Below are positions 1 through 11,405 of a stretch of 64,000 nt of DNA, one piece after another. Source of the DNA: Pterobdella sp. o SKG-2022 (taxonomy: Eukaryota > Annelida > Clitellata > Hirudinida > Piscicolidae); the NCBI GenBank assembly GCA_964035795.1, contig OZ038322.1, forward strand, positions 16,601,447-16,665,446, in the 5' to 3' direction. The notes under the pieces were generated by a model that was not told where the DNA came from, did no database searches, and worked only from the letters and a program-made list of their open reading frames with translations. A program made the position numbers and the translations under genes. Numbering within the stretch: the stretch's first letter is position 1; each line of letters opens with the position of its first letter.

Positions 1-136
1 AAGTGGGTTTTGATGAGTTTTTAATAAAAAGCTTTTTTAAAGTTTCATTGAACATTCGATATTCAATTACATACACATAGTTTTCTAATGTTTTCAAATA
101 AATATTTTATTGATGACAAACTTTTTTGATTTACAG

Positions 137-2629
137 TTTCAAGAAACTTTTAAAAGAACAAGTAATAGACCCGAACAAGAAATTTATATTTTACTGGTTA
201 TGCATCATCAGTAACGCAGTTCTTTACAACATTGTCTTCATCCTTCTTCGCGTTGTTTTCTCTGACCTCCAAACTGGTTGAAAAATTAAATTTTTACATT
301 AGTGATTTATATTTCGGAAAATTTCGTTATTAAAGAGAATCATAACAAAATTTTTTTTTTTCTTATAACCTATTTAACAATGTATACAACACAGTTTGAA
401 GTAAACTGAAAGAAAATTTTATAAAATACTCATTTTTATGAAAACTAGTTTCAAATTCAAGAATAAAACGTGATCATATTTAAAATAATTAATTCATTCT
501 ATTTCATAAATTATAGATTACTTTTTCGTGTGGTTTTTTTTCGATTGCTCAGCTGATCTATTGTACATCGTCGATAGTTTTATACAGCTCCGAACTGGTA
601 CGAGTCAATATTACACAATAATTTATATTTTAACCAAATGAATTTGTCAATTTTTTATTAATTATAATGATTTACATACACAAATTAATGGAAATTTTTG
701 AAGTAACCACAACTATAATTTTGTAGCTTACTACAGTCAAGGCATTTTGATAGTTGATGTGACTACGCTCGGAAAGACATACTTGAAAACATCAAGATGT
801 TGGCTTGGTGTTTTGAGTTTTTTTCCTACAGATATTTTGTATTTATTAGGAAGACAAAACTGTATTATACGAATAAACCGGTTGGTTAGATTTTTATTAA
901 CAAAAATGTTTAAAACCCTAAAAACCACTGAACTAATTCGGAGTTACACTTTCAGGTTCTTGCGGACCTACCGCTTGTTTGAGGCTTGGGACAAAATCGA
1001 ATCAGAAACTTCTAGACCAAACGTTTTCAGAATTTTCACATTAGTGTGTAAAATTCTCATAAGTCTTCACTGTTGTACATGTCTTTATTATCAGTTTTCT
1101 AAATGGAGTGGTATTGGTTCTACAGGTTTTGTATTCGCAAAAGACCCTGCAGACAACTCCACTCTTTATGATTACACTTATTGTTATTATTGGTCTACAA
1201 TGATGATGCTATCTCTTGCTGAAATGCCCAAACCTACCAAAGATTATGAATACTTTTACGGTAGTTTTGTGTTGATAGTGGGCTTCTTTTTTGTAGCATA
1301 TATCGTAGGTGATATCGGTACTACTGTTTCAAACTTGGGAGCCCAACGAAGTCAATTTTCAAATCGACTTGATGCGGTGAAGAGATATTTAGTATACCGC
1401 AAAATTGATAAATCTTTGGAGACTGAAGTGATGACGTGGTTCGATTACTTGAAAGGACAAGGAGAATCGAATTTTGCTTCTAACGATGATAGAATCCTTG
1501 AACTTTTACCCCCAAGTCTACAAGTCGAAATAAACTCTAGTGTTCATGCTGAAACTCTGAAACGTGTGGAATTGTTTAAAAACTGTGACAAAGGGTTTTT
1601 GAACCAGTTGGTTTTGAAACTGAGACCTATCGTATATGGACCTGGAGATTATGTGTGTAGGAAAGGAGACATCGGAAAGGAAATGTACATTTTAAAAAAA
1701 GGAAGATTAGCAGTAGTGAGTCTAGATGGCAAAAAAATTATTGTGAGGCTTTCTGAAGGAGCTGTTTTTGGCGAGATCAGTCTTCTCAACATACTCGGTT
1801 TGTTAGCTCTTTGAAACTAGTTTTCAAGATTAAGTGAAATTTTAAACTTTCTTATTTGATTGAATTATTAAGATATTATGTTGAATCAAAAATAAATTCT
1901 CATAGGAAAGAATTTTTATTGCTAACGTTTAAGAATTTTGCTTTTTAATTTTGTTGAGACACCATAAGTATCTTGCTAAAAAAATAAGCTCTAACTTTTG
2001 AGATCAAAATGATACCGATCATTATACAACAAAATTATTTCAAAAGTTATTTATCATTTTTATTTCAAAGTTCATAATTTTGTCATAAACAATGGCTCGT
2101 TTGACATTTTTCACAGATAAATTAATTACTTGCTTCAACCAGTTATACAACTACCCATAAGGAAATAAAAATGGGAACAGAAGAACAGCCAATATAAGAA
2201 GTGTGGGTTACTCCGAGTTGTTTTATCTGTCGAAAGAAGATCTTTGGGAAGCTTTGAAGGAGTATCCTGAAACGGAAGAAGCTCTTTTAGAAAAAGGGAA
2301 AAGCTTTTTACGAAACGACAATATGCTCGATGAAAGTACAGCCGAAAAAGAATGCTTCAATTGCGAAGAACAGGTTTTGAAATTTATAAAATTTTTTGAA
2401 GGAAAAGTTTCATCACATGCCATTTTCTTACTCCTCAAACTATCTTTTTCAATCCTTCAAGGTACTTATAATTCAAGGAAAACTGTTTCGACTACAAGAC
2501 ACAGTGGCTCACTTGCTAGGCCAGATCTTGTCTGCCAAAGTGAAGCTGAACAGAAGGGCTAATAACCTCAAATGCAACATCAACAGGTTGCATAAGCTGT
2601 TTGAGCTGCAGAAGATGACTGATAAGTGA
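137..2629 (+). CDS. Cyclic-nucleotide-gated cation channel, CNGA-like, 5'-truncated by window
   Basis: Plasma-membrane cation channel subunit opened by cGMP or cAMP. Exons by phase and splice sites: 137-276, 517-597, 727-880, 956-1797, 2162-2373, 2462-2629; together 531 codons plus TGA. The first exon holds S1 ([11 protein letters not shown], then FSDLQT). Exon 2 ends S2 and S3 ([22 protein letters not shown]). Exons 3-4 hold S4 ([19 protein letters not shown]), S5, the pore and S6 ([15 protein letters not shown]). A C-linker and cyclic-nucleotide-binding domain follow: FGEISLLNI, then NRRTANIRS, whose Arg-Thr pair is the phosphate/cGMP contact in CNGA channels. A C-terminal helical segment fits the CNGA leucine-zipper region. 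The 75-bp intron 881-955 is frame-preserving and stop-free. The filter reads SLAEMPKP where the family has TIGETPPP. The N-terminus lies upstream of the window. The family call is sure; the paralogue is not. Confidence 0.93.
881..955 (+). other. 75-bp stop-free, frame-preserving intron in the CNG gene
   Basis: Starts GTTGGT and ends TTTCAG, length divisible by three, no stop codon. Kept in translation it inserts 25 residues into the S4 region. Removed, it gives the compact [19 protein letters not shown] expected for CNG channels. Confidence 0.8.
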
Positions 2630-2684
2630 TTACCTTTTCAACGCCCAAATGCTATTTTATCGTTTTGGCTGGTAAAATATACAA

Positions 2685-2690
2685 ATTAAA
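2685..2690 (+). promoter_or_regulatory. Possible poly(A) signal of CNG gene (ATTAAA)
   Basis: ATTAAA lies 56 nt after the CNG stop codon, a suitable distance for 3' end formation. The hexamer is common by chance in such AT-rich sequence. Confidence 0.35.
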
Positions 2691-3860
2691 TTTTTCGATA
2701 TCAATTCTTCATTATTTGTGATTGTGAAAAACTTTTTTTTTAAATGTATGAAAATCATTTTAATGTTTTTATTGATAAAATCGGTTGACACTAAACTTAT
2801 ATAATGAAGTCAAAATTGGAAAATAGCTCGGAAGGTAAATGTAAAGTTAGGAGTATTGCAAAACGGTGGCAACAAAACACCTCATAAAATTGACGATAAT
2901 TATCAACTAAAGTACAAGTTATTTTCAATATTGATGTATCCAATACCAGCTAGACACCATTGTAAAACTTTATGGAAAAAAACTTTTGATTGTGAATATA
3001 TTAACCATTGAAATGTTTGTGCTTGCAAAAAGTGCTATGAAAAGTTTTAACAATTTATTTTTCATTTTTAATCAATAATTTTCACTATTTTAAAAATATG
3101 AAACAACTTTAGATAGAAAATGTACTTGACACAATCGAATGAATATTCAAATTTTTTAGTTCTAATAAAATAATATAATAAAATCAAATGATTCCAAAAA
3201 AGACCAGCTCATTTGTAATTGCAAATGAAAAATAATCAAAAACTTGAAAAAGCACATTTAGAAAAAAAATTTGAAAATATTTTAGCGCGAATAAATTAAA
3301 ATATCCAATAAAACTCAGCTCAGACAAAAAAGTTCAAACGGAAAAGACAAGAAACAAAAAACTTGAAAGCAGATATATTATTGTAGATATGAAGAAAAAA
3401 ACTCAAGAATAATCATAAAAAATATCGAAACGAAAATATATTAGAATCAACACACACAACATGATAGATGGAAACTCATGATGGGATAATAGCACCTTGA
3501 GATGCATGCAACATGTGGAAGGCAGAGTTATAAACCTTATTCAACAGATACTCTTATGTTTAGCAATAATTTAAATACTTCTTAACTATTCAACAATGAT
3601 CTGATAACCTTACCAAAATAATATAATTAATAAATATATAATTAACACACAAGTCTCAATAAAAGCGTTTAAAAAATTTGGGTATTGAAATTCAAAGAAA
3701 TACGAAAACCACTAATAAATAGGAATAATTAATGAAAATGATATGAAAGTTAACTACAAGCGACGTTAAAGGCTGAACACGTGTCATAAGACAAACAACA
3801 ACAACTTCAACAAAAACTAAACACCCATCAACTCCAAAACGAAGCTGCAAAAGTTTGAAA
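2691..3860. other. Intergenic, AT-rich, between convergent CNG and PINCH genes
   Basis: No open frame with recognisable protein similarity and no clear repeat unit. It separates two convergently transcribed genes, so it should hold both 3' ends. Confidence 0.6.
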
Positions 3861-3865
3861 ACATC

Positions 3866-3871
3866 TTTATT
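3866..3871 (-). promoter_or_regulatory. Poly(A) signal AATAAA for the PINCH gene
   Basis: Reads AATAAA on the minus strand, 26 nt after the PINCH stop codon at 3898-3900. Confidence 0.6.
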
Positions 3872-3897
3872 AAAAATTACTTTAATTAAGCAGTAAG

Positions 3898-6800
3898 TTA
3901 TTTTTTCTTTTGTTGTTCTTCATATGCCTTCTTGAGTCGTTTCTTGAGCTCCCCAGGGAACTTCTCGTAGCAGCCCTTGCACACTGGCTTCAAGTCCATC
4001 TCAAAAAACTTTGTTCTGAGTTGCATGTGGACTATTTAAAAACAACCCATATGCGATAATGATAATGAATAGATGCCATAATCTTGAACAGAATTTACAA
4101 AGCTTTTCGTGAAATAAACGTTATTGTAAAATTAACTTACATTATCAAGCGCTTAAAAAATACATAATAGATGGTTCATCAAAACCGTCACTCACTTTTG
4201 GCTCATTTTTTTGTCACAGACAGAGCAAGTGAAATGGTCGACACACCAGGCCTTCGATAGAGCTGTAAACACTGCAGTACATACAGATTTAAGCTTTTAT
4301 TTCCATTCAAATTGAAGTGAAATAATTTTAAAATAAATGCCAATGAACGATTTTTTAGCTACATAGGTTAAAATTTTTATATAATAATATAATTTAATAA
4401 AAGATATAGGCTCATAAGATTTATCGATGTGACACATGATAATTTAAAAAAGTTGCTCACCATCACCAGAAATGACACTGTTGCACACAAAACATATGTT
4501 GCCAAACAACTGAAAAACATTCAACAATATTAGTCTTTGATACACCAATATTTGACTACAATATTATTCGTCTTTATGATATTAAGTGAGATTTTACAGG
4601 CATTAACTTGAAATTTTATACCAACAACATAAGAAAGAGAGTTCTAGAAAAGTATTTTCAAATGTTGAACCTGATGATAATGGGTCTCACAGTAAGCTAT
4701 GCCCTTTTTTTCATAATGCCTTGTGCCTAAGAATGGCTTTTCACACTTGCCACATACGAAGTGCTGGTAAAATTAGTTACCAAATTTAAAATTTATAACA
4801 ATAGTCCGTTTCCATGCTAGCATGGGTTGGACTGAAGGTTGAAAAACCACACGATTAGGTCCCTGCACTTTAGATGTGAAAACAGACATATTTCCTAAGA
4901 TTTAGTTGAAACTTGTGGAGAAAAATAACTTTTGTCTAATAAGTAAATTTGTTCATATTTTGGTATGCAATTAAAAAACTAAAATAAGTGAATATGATAG
5001 TAAGAATATTACTTCAAATTTTTAGGCAATATGTGTATTTATCAATTATGAGCATTGCCTGTAACATATCTACCTATTCACTCAACTCCACCGACTAATT
5101 ATCAACTAACTTCAACATGCCAGGCCTTCCCTAAGGCATGAACCACTCTTTCTTCAATGGGTCTCCTGTTATCGGCAATAGACATAATAATATATTCAAA
5201 AATGTCTTATATAAGACACAGAAAAAAATAATGAGAACTTCATATTTTTATAGTTTGCCTACATCATTATTTGTTTAATTGTTATTAGCCTCTATAACTT
5301 GATATTCATCTAGCTGTTATAACCTTCTCAACTTTAGCTGAGTGAAACCAAAGTATAAAAAACACCCACAAAAAAAAACCAAAAACAGCCATTAAAGGGT
5401 ATATATAACGACTGACACACAACACATTAATACCTACCTGCATGCTCCACATATGGGAATGCCCATCTTATCGTGGCATCTCAGGCAATACAACTCCCCA
5501 GCTATTTCTCTGGCTTCGTCGTTTAACTCTAAGCTGTTGGTGAAGTTGTGCACGTTTTTGGTAAAGTAGAACTACTATTAAAATTTAATAAAAATGATAT
5601 TAGTTGAATAATAATAATAATTTCCATTTATAGAAACGATCAATTGGAACAGGTAAAATCGACTTGAATAGAAAAGAACAATTTTTAATTCTTTATATTA
5701 CTTTAAATATTATTCAATATCAAGCAGCAAATAAATGATATAAGCACAAGACGTAACGAACCCTAACCTACAACTGTGGCAGTTGAAGTGGTAAGAGTGG
5801 TATATTTCTCCTTTGTAACTCAGTGGCTTTCCCTCAATCACACAACTTCATTGTGATTATATAAAAATTTAAATCCTTATTAATGATAATTATAATGAAT
5901 TATTTTGATGACAAATATGTAAAAGATAAAATCGTTTCATTATAGTAACTCAATATAAAAGTGTTAGCATTATTTAAACTCGACTTCCCCCCACCATACC
6001 GAGGGTGGTCAGATTTATACAATAATTATACAAAAACAATAATAATCTTGAGCATCACTGCTGGATAGTATAATATCTGTTAAGAAATGCATTAAAAAGC
6101 ACACAATACTAACTGGCACTTGTAGCAAATATGCTTGCCGAGCCCTTGGGCCTTTTCCATATTATGGCAGTCCCTGCATAGCTGCCTTTGTGATGGTGAG
6201 ATGGGGTGTAATGGTGAGGCAGATGTAAAAGTGAGATGCCACCATTGAATTTAATGACACTCATGTAACGTAGTAACATAAACATCAAAATCTTTTAGAA
6301 TATAGTCACTACAGTATTAAACATTTTTTACTAAATACGCAAAATTCATGCTGGTTTAAATCGATTCCTAACCGTTCTTATTAGTCCACTTTATGTTCCC
6401 ATAACCCCAAGGTAAGAACCTCTTAAATTATTAAAGCCATAATTTCTCATACACCTGCCAAGACTTTTAACGAAGCCAGTGTCGGCTAGCTGTGAGGAGC
6501 ATATTTGACACACGAAACATGACGGATGCCAGTTGAAATTCATCGCCTTTATTACCCTGCCTATCACAAACTCCTCTGTGTATATAGTCATATTAATAAA
6601 AACAAAAATAATAATGATAATAAATAAGTTTGATGATAATGTTGGTAAAAAAAATAATATTATTATTAATGCACTCATGATAGCATAAAAATATTTTATA
6701 AATATTTAGAAAATATATTTATGAGCTTAAATTAATAATGTATTGTAAACATGAAAACAGGCTTAAAACGGTGACGATGAACAAAAAACTTATACCAAAA

Positions 6801-8195
6801 ACAATGGTATAAAACATAAACAATACCGTGAAGTAAATACTTTTCTAAGTATTTAATTATCAATATTGAATATATTCTTATAACGGGTAAGAGAGTAAAA
6901 TGCCGTTTTAAAATTTTTATCAACGAAACTCATCGTTTAAGCTGTATTCATTTTAATGTCTATATGATGATTGCTGAACTTATGTAAATATGTATGTAAA
7001 TAAGCTTAACAACGTTCAATTCGACAAGATTATAATGGCGTTAGATTAGCCTCCCTAGACTGCCGACTATAATCATGATTCTGTCTCAATAAGCCATGCT
7101 ATCCACCTTGATAAAACTTAATGACTAACAAACGTACATAATCTATTTAAACTAGGAAATTTTTTCATCATTAAAAACGTTCCAATTTTCCAATAAAGGC
7201 TTTTGAATGATACAAAATGAGCTATATATAAGACAATATAAATAAGACTATATGATATAAGACTGATGATAAAACAGAAGAATAACTAACTGCAAGAGGC
7301 GCAACATGGTGCAAAGAGGACATTGAAGTCATGTTCACAATACTTCCTGCCTTCAAACTGCAGTTTATGGTGATGACAAATTAATCAAATGGAACACCAA
7401 CTTCGTGCTCAGTTGATATGGAACATGGAATTTTGAGGCTAATTGTTTACAACAATATGGAATATGTTGTATTGAAAATCAATTTTATTTGTTATTTATT
7501 TAATATTACATGTTTGCTTCCAACATAAACTAATGGAATTTCATCAATTTTGGTTTCTTGATCACCACTTATAATTAAATGCTTATTTTCTATATCTACC
7601 TCAAAAAAAATTCCATCAGGAAATTGTTGGAAACACTGGGCACACCTGAAAATTAACATTATTCTAAAAAATTGATATGTTTATGAATGATAAACGTCTC
7701 AAATTCTTTATACCTTGTGTTTCATTAACATAATGTATTGTTTAGATTACCTTAAAAACTATTTTATATACTCAAAACTGTCATATAAAAAACGGGTAGA
7801 AAAACTAAGTTTTAATATATTCTGATTATATATTAATGAAACAAACAAACAAACAAACAAATTTCAAAAAACTTAGATAAGAGTTACTTTAAATGTCAAT
7901 CTAAATAGCTTGATGATACAAATAGCCTAAATCAAGGTAGAGAAACAAGGCATTTATTCAAAAAAGTCATGAAGCTTTTATTAAGACACTTGATAATGTG
8001 AGCTAGTCTTAAAAAAAGCTTCATGACTTTTTTGAATAAATACTTTTCGTTTTTTCATTTACTATTTCAATATAAATAAGTGACAACATACACAAAGCAT
8101 TCTCTGTGCCAAATTTCTCCATTGGAATTGACTATTTCCTCATCTCTTCCAAACTCAAGTTGGCATCTTGAACATAAAGCATTTCTTAATGACAT
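3898..8195 (-). CDS. LIMS1: PINCH/LIMS five-LIM-domain focal-adhesion adaptor, complete
   Basis: PINCH joins integrin-linked kinase (through LIM1) and parvin in the IPP complex at integrin adhesions. Twelve exons on the minus strand: 8092-8195, 7600-7645, 7291-7357, 6455-6575, 6114-6185, 5768-5845, 5438-5533, 5111-5165, 4671-4763, 4461-4509, 4196-4262, 3898-4015. They total 966 nt, 321 residues, against about 325 in human LIMS1, and every junction keeps phase. Five LIM domains carry Cys/His zinc ligands, with family landmarks [20 protein letters not shown] (LIM1), [17 protein letters not shown] (LIM2), [13 protein letters not shown] (LIM2-3), [15 protein letters not shown] (LIM4), [13 protein letters not shown] and [15 protein letters not shown] (C-terminus). 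The ATG directly follows an AG, so an upstream non-coding exon or a trans-splice site is possible. The symbol marks the family; invertebrates usually have one PINCH gene. Confidence 0.96.
4097..4109 (-). repeat. 13-mer CGAAAAGCTTTGT, copy 1, PINCH intron 11
   Basis: On the minus strand this reads CGAAAAGCTTTGT, identical to 9238-9250 and to 11116-11128 in the foldback's right arm. It may be a fragment of the same dispersed element. Confidence 0.4.
4803..4833. repeat. Palindromic repeat core in PINCH intron 8
   Basis: A perfect 14-bp palindrome, CCATGCTAGCATGG (4812-4825), is flanked by AGTCC on the left and GGACT on the right, giving a nearly self-complementary 31-bp unit. It sits between exons 8 and 9. 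From memory it resembles the conserved core of repeats abundant in cephalopod genomes; this was not searched. Confidence 0.55.
7838..7861. repeat. (AAAC)n microsatellite in PINCH intron 1
   Basis: About five tandem ACAA/AAAC units. Confidence 0.8.
7952..8041. repeat. Long inverted repeat (hairpin) in PINCH intron 1
   Basis: Left arm 7952-7979 and right arm 8014-8041 are perfect 28-bp reverse complements. Pairing extends imperfectly inward (attaagac against gtctta) around a spacer of roughly 18 nt. The shape suits a small foldback or MITE-type insertion, or a precursor-like hairpin in the transcript. It lies 51 bp inside the intron from the exon 1 donor. Confidence 0.8.
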
Positions 8196-10830
8196 CTGCA
8201 TATTAAAGGTTTATTTGGTAAATTGAGTTTGGATTAGGTTAAAAAGTGATAACTGATAATTTTGTATTTGGTGATATCAGATATTGTATCTAATGAATAT
8301 CAGAATTTAATTTGGTTAGTTTGAATAGACTTATATAACATTTATTATTTTATCAAAATTAACCTCAATTTTGAAATTTTACTTTAAAAATTAATTAAAG
8401 AATATTTTGTAAATAAGATTTTTAAAAATGAGCAATACAAACAATTTAATTTCATTATTATTAAAATTAGAATGTATTTAATTTGCATAAAAACTTATAT
8501 ATCGTTTTGGAATTATGAAGACAAACCTTAAAATACATTTTTTTATAAATTTATCATAAAAAACAAATTAAACTTTTAGTAAACAACATGCTAACTAACT
8601 CTAGTCTCATTTTGTAATTAAGGTTGTTCATTTATATGCTGGTAGCAAACTAGAGAGACACGGTAAATAAATAGTTTAAACAAAACCTAGCTAATTAGAG
8701 TTTAAATAGTTTTTAATTTATAGATAACGGATATTTAAATTATAAAATATGAATAGTTTTCTCAAAACCTTAAACCAACTGTTGTTTAATTTTGAAAAGT
8801 AATACTTTCGAAATGAATAAAGCATTTTGGTGTGAAAATTATATAAGTATTATAATAGTTTTAAGATATGCATTAAAGTATAAATAATTAACTCACTATT
8901 TATGTTTTTAGACTTATTAGTTCAAATAACTCTTTATATGATATGTAAAACTTGTTTAAAACTCAAAAAATAACGAAAAACCTAAAACTATAGTTTACAT
9001 TAGGACTTGTAAAAAACTTAAAAGGTTTTACTAAAGTACAAATCACTCTATATGGTAGTCGACTGCTGGTGTTGATTTTACATTCTTTATTGAAATAAAT
9101 TATTTTAGGAAAATCATAAAAATCTTTCGAATCTAAAGTTTAATGTTGCTGAAAACCATAAACCTTCATATAATTGAAAGCGAGATTGAATTATAGGATG
9201 TATTTGTACCCACACTTGATAAAATAAGTTCATCTTACGAAAAGCTTTGTGAAAAAAAATAAACTCCTAAGTGCTTTTATTTGAATATAAATTAAAAGAC
9301 AAACTGATCATGAAAGCTTATGCCAAGTTCGTGTTGAAAAAACACATTGAATATAATAATTGGGGACTTTAAAACGCACCTTAACCAAACATCACCCAAT
9401 GTTTCTAACAGTGCATTTTTGAAGCATGCTTGCTAGCTAAAAAAGACCTTAAAATCTACTGTCGTTTCCTCTTATAGTCGTGTCAATCTAATCAATGTGA
9501 TATAAATCGTTTTATCAAAGCTAAAAACTTTGATATGACAAGTTTCTAACAATAATTATATGATAACCGGTAGTAACTTACGTTCAGCTTGTTTTAAATG
9601 ATTATTAAAATTTTTTCCATCTTCATGCTTTTAAATCAGATAGGACTTGAAATTGATTCTTGTCTTAAAAATTCCTAACAATGCAGCAAATTATATGTTT
9701 GTCAAATACTGGTCTGCACCAACCTTTAAACAAACTTTTATAGCTATGACTCCACAACAGCCTCTCAAAAATGCTTAAAAGCCCAGCTACTTAGAGAATT
9801 TTGCAAATGCAAGTGAAAAAACGGCTGGAAATAGTTGGATGATGAAGTGTCAAAAATCACTGAATGACACAAAAAATACATAATTAATTGAAATTTCATG
9901 AACATAGGCAAGTGGTTTTGGAACTTTATTCTAATTTTATGCTACTATAATTTTTTAGAGACATCGTAATGTTCTTTTGTAAATTTGAATTCTACCAGTA
10001 AAACTTCAAATTTATAAAGATTTATAAGAACACAGAGAAAATTTTTATTTAGCTAAAATTTTTAACAAGTAAAACTCTGTTCATTAGCAAGGTTGTAGAG
10101 AAAAATAGAAAATTTAAATGGAAAAACCATAAATGTGAAAAAAAATTTTAAAGTTCTAAAGCATTCATAAATGGTGCAATTATTGTATGATTTTATAATT
10201 TGGAGTTTAACTCCTGCTCCTCTTCTTTTGTATCATTTGCATTCTCTTTAATAGTGGCTCCCAGGCTTTGGTATTGACTTAACATTGTGGGTCGTTATAG
10301 CCATTGATAATTGTATTATGTTTTTTTTATTTCTGAGCTTTCACGAATCAGAAGATACATAAATTTTTATAATTTAAAGTTTTACTGGTAAAATGCTACT
10401 ATAATATAATTTTTACTTATCTATCAGACAAGTCTTTTATTATCCTGGCGATGCTTCTCTCATAATATTTGTCTGTTTTTCTGCCTTGATTCGTGTAATT
10501 GATTTTATAAAACATTTTTCTCAACCTACCATTTATTCCTTTACTGAAACCTCTCTGTTTCTGGCTTGGTCTTCTGAACCCTTTAATACTATCTTAGCCC
10601 TTTTTCTCATATACTTTTATTTTCTCATAAAAAAACTATTCCATGCTTAAAATCTTTTTTTCAGCTTTTTGTCGAATTAGTAAAAATTTTAAAGTTTTTA
10701 ATCATTTTATGTCTTTATTTTTAATTCGACAGTTTATTAATTTGTTTCTAAATGTATATATCCTAAGCATGTTAGCCTACAATGGCTCTCTCACTTTAAA
10801 CCCTTCATTATTTCTTTCTATATTAGACTA
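8196..10830. other. Intergenic, upstream of PINCH
   Basis: AT-rich with no supportable exon. It contains a 13-mer shared with the foldback element (9238-9250), followed by similar A-rich sequence to about 9300, perhaps a half copy. The PINCH promoter should lie at the low-coordinate end, but no core element could be picked out. Confidence 0.5.
9238..9300 (+). repeat. Possible half copy of the 11-kb foldback element
   Basis: Begins CGAAAAGCTTTGT, then an A-rich run with AAATAAA, and later TTTGAATATAAATTAA. The right arm at 11116-11172 has the same order with substitutions. Confidence 0.35.
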
Positions 10831-10834
10831 TTTC

Positions 10835-11005
10835 TCTCTTTCCAAATACATTTTCTGCAATACTTCACTTTCTCAACGTCACTCTTTCTGCCCACTTCAT
10901 TGTCTTCAAAAACGTCAAAACTTTTCTCTACAAGCACTTTGCGCAAATGGCTTTTCAACTGTGTGAGACACCCAAAGTAATAAGAGCTTTGAAAATATAT
11001 TCAAT
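10835..11005 (-). pseudogene. Possible degenerate C2H2 zinc-finger fragment
   Basis: One minus-strand frame reads FSKLLLLWVSHTVEKPFAQ and then SACREKF before a stop. It resembles a C2H2 finger end, the HTGEKPF linker and the next C-x2-C...F, with the cysteines partly lost. A second frame just downstream has VEKVKYCRKCIWKERNSLI, again GEKPYxCxxC-like. Stops and frame changes break the fragment. The match is short and in low-complexity surroundings, so chance is possible. Confidence 0.3.
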
Positions 11006-11172
11006 TAAAAAAAATACACTGGAAAAAATTTTATTTTCACAAAGCTTTTTGAAAACATATGTTTTTATCATCAAGTTGATTTTAATAAACTGTTCATTTA
11101 TATGAATCATGTTTTCGAAAAGCTTTGTACAAAATAAAAATTAATCCAGTTTTTTTTTTCAAATTAAATATA
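10995..11172. mobile_element. Foldback/MITE-like element with ~60-bp imperfect inverted arms
   Basis: Left arm 10995-11058 and right arm 11109-11172 are imperfect reverse complements around a ~50-bp centre. The best-paired parts are GAAAACAT (11051-11058) with ATGTTTTC (from 11109), CAAAGCTTTT with AAAAGCTTTG, and ACTGG with CCAGT. No coding capacity. Target-site duplications could not be assigned. Confidence 0.6.
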
Positions 11173-11405
11173 AGTTTTTTTAAGAAATATATCTGCTGAA
11201 TAGCACATATGGTAGGAGAGAATACTAAAAAACTTCTATGCATTATCGAGTGAGTTTTATCAATAAACTTTATGGAATATTACTTTTTATTCTATTTTCA
11301 TTCTCAAAATGCACCTTGATGCAATATTTTAAATGGTTTTTTGAGTGAGTTGGAAAAAAAAAACAATTCCTTCCATTCAAGGGACAACATGGTAGAGAAA
11401 GAAAT

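Noticed and set aside
747..1814. Single-exon CNG protein starting at 747
   Set aside because: Conserved S1-S3 coding sequence lies upstream in spliced exons, 881-955 is an intron, and the true exon ends at 1797.
6391..6678. 95-codon frame with a hydrophobic N-terminus
   Set aside because: Only its middle (6455-6575) is real, as PINCH exon 4; the rest is intron.
10643..10966. 107-codon plus-strand frame
   Set aside because: Ser/Phe/Leu-rich chance frame in T-rich sequence with no domain; it lies partly opposite the zinc-finger-like trace.
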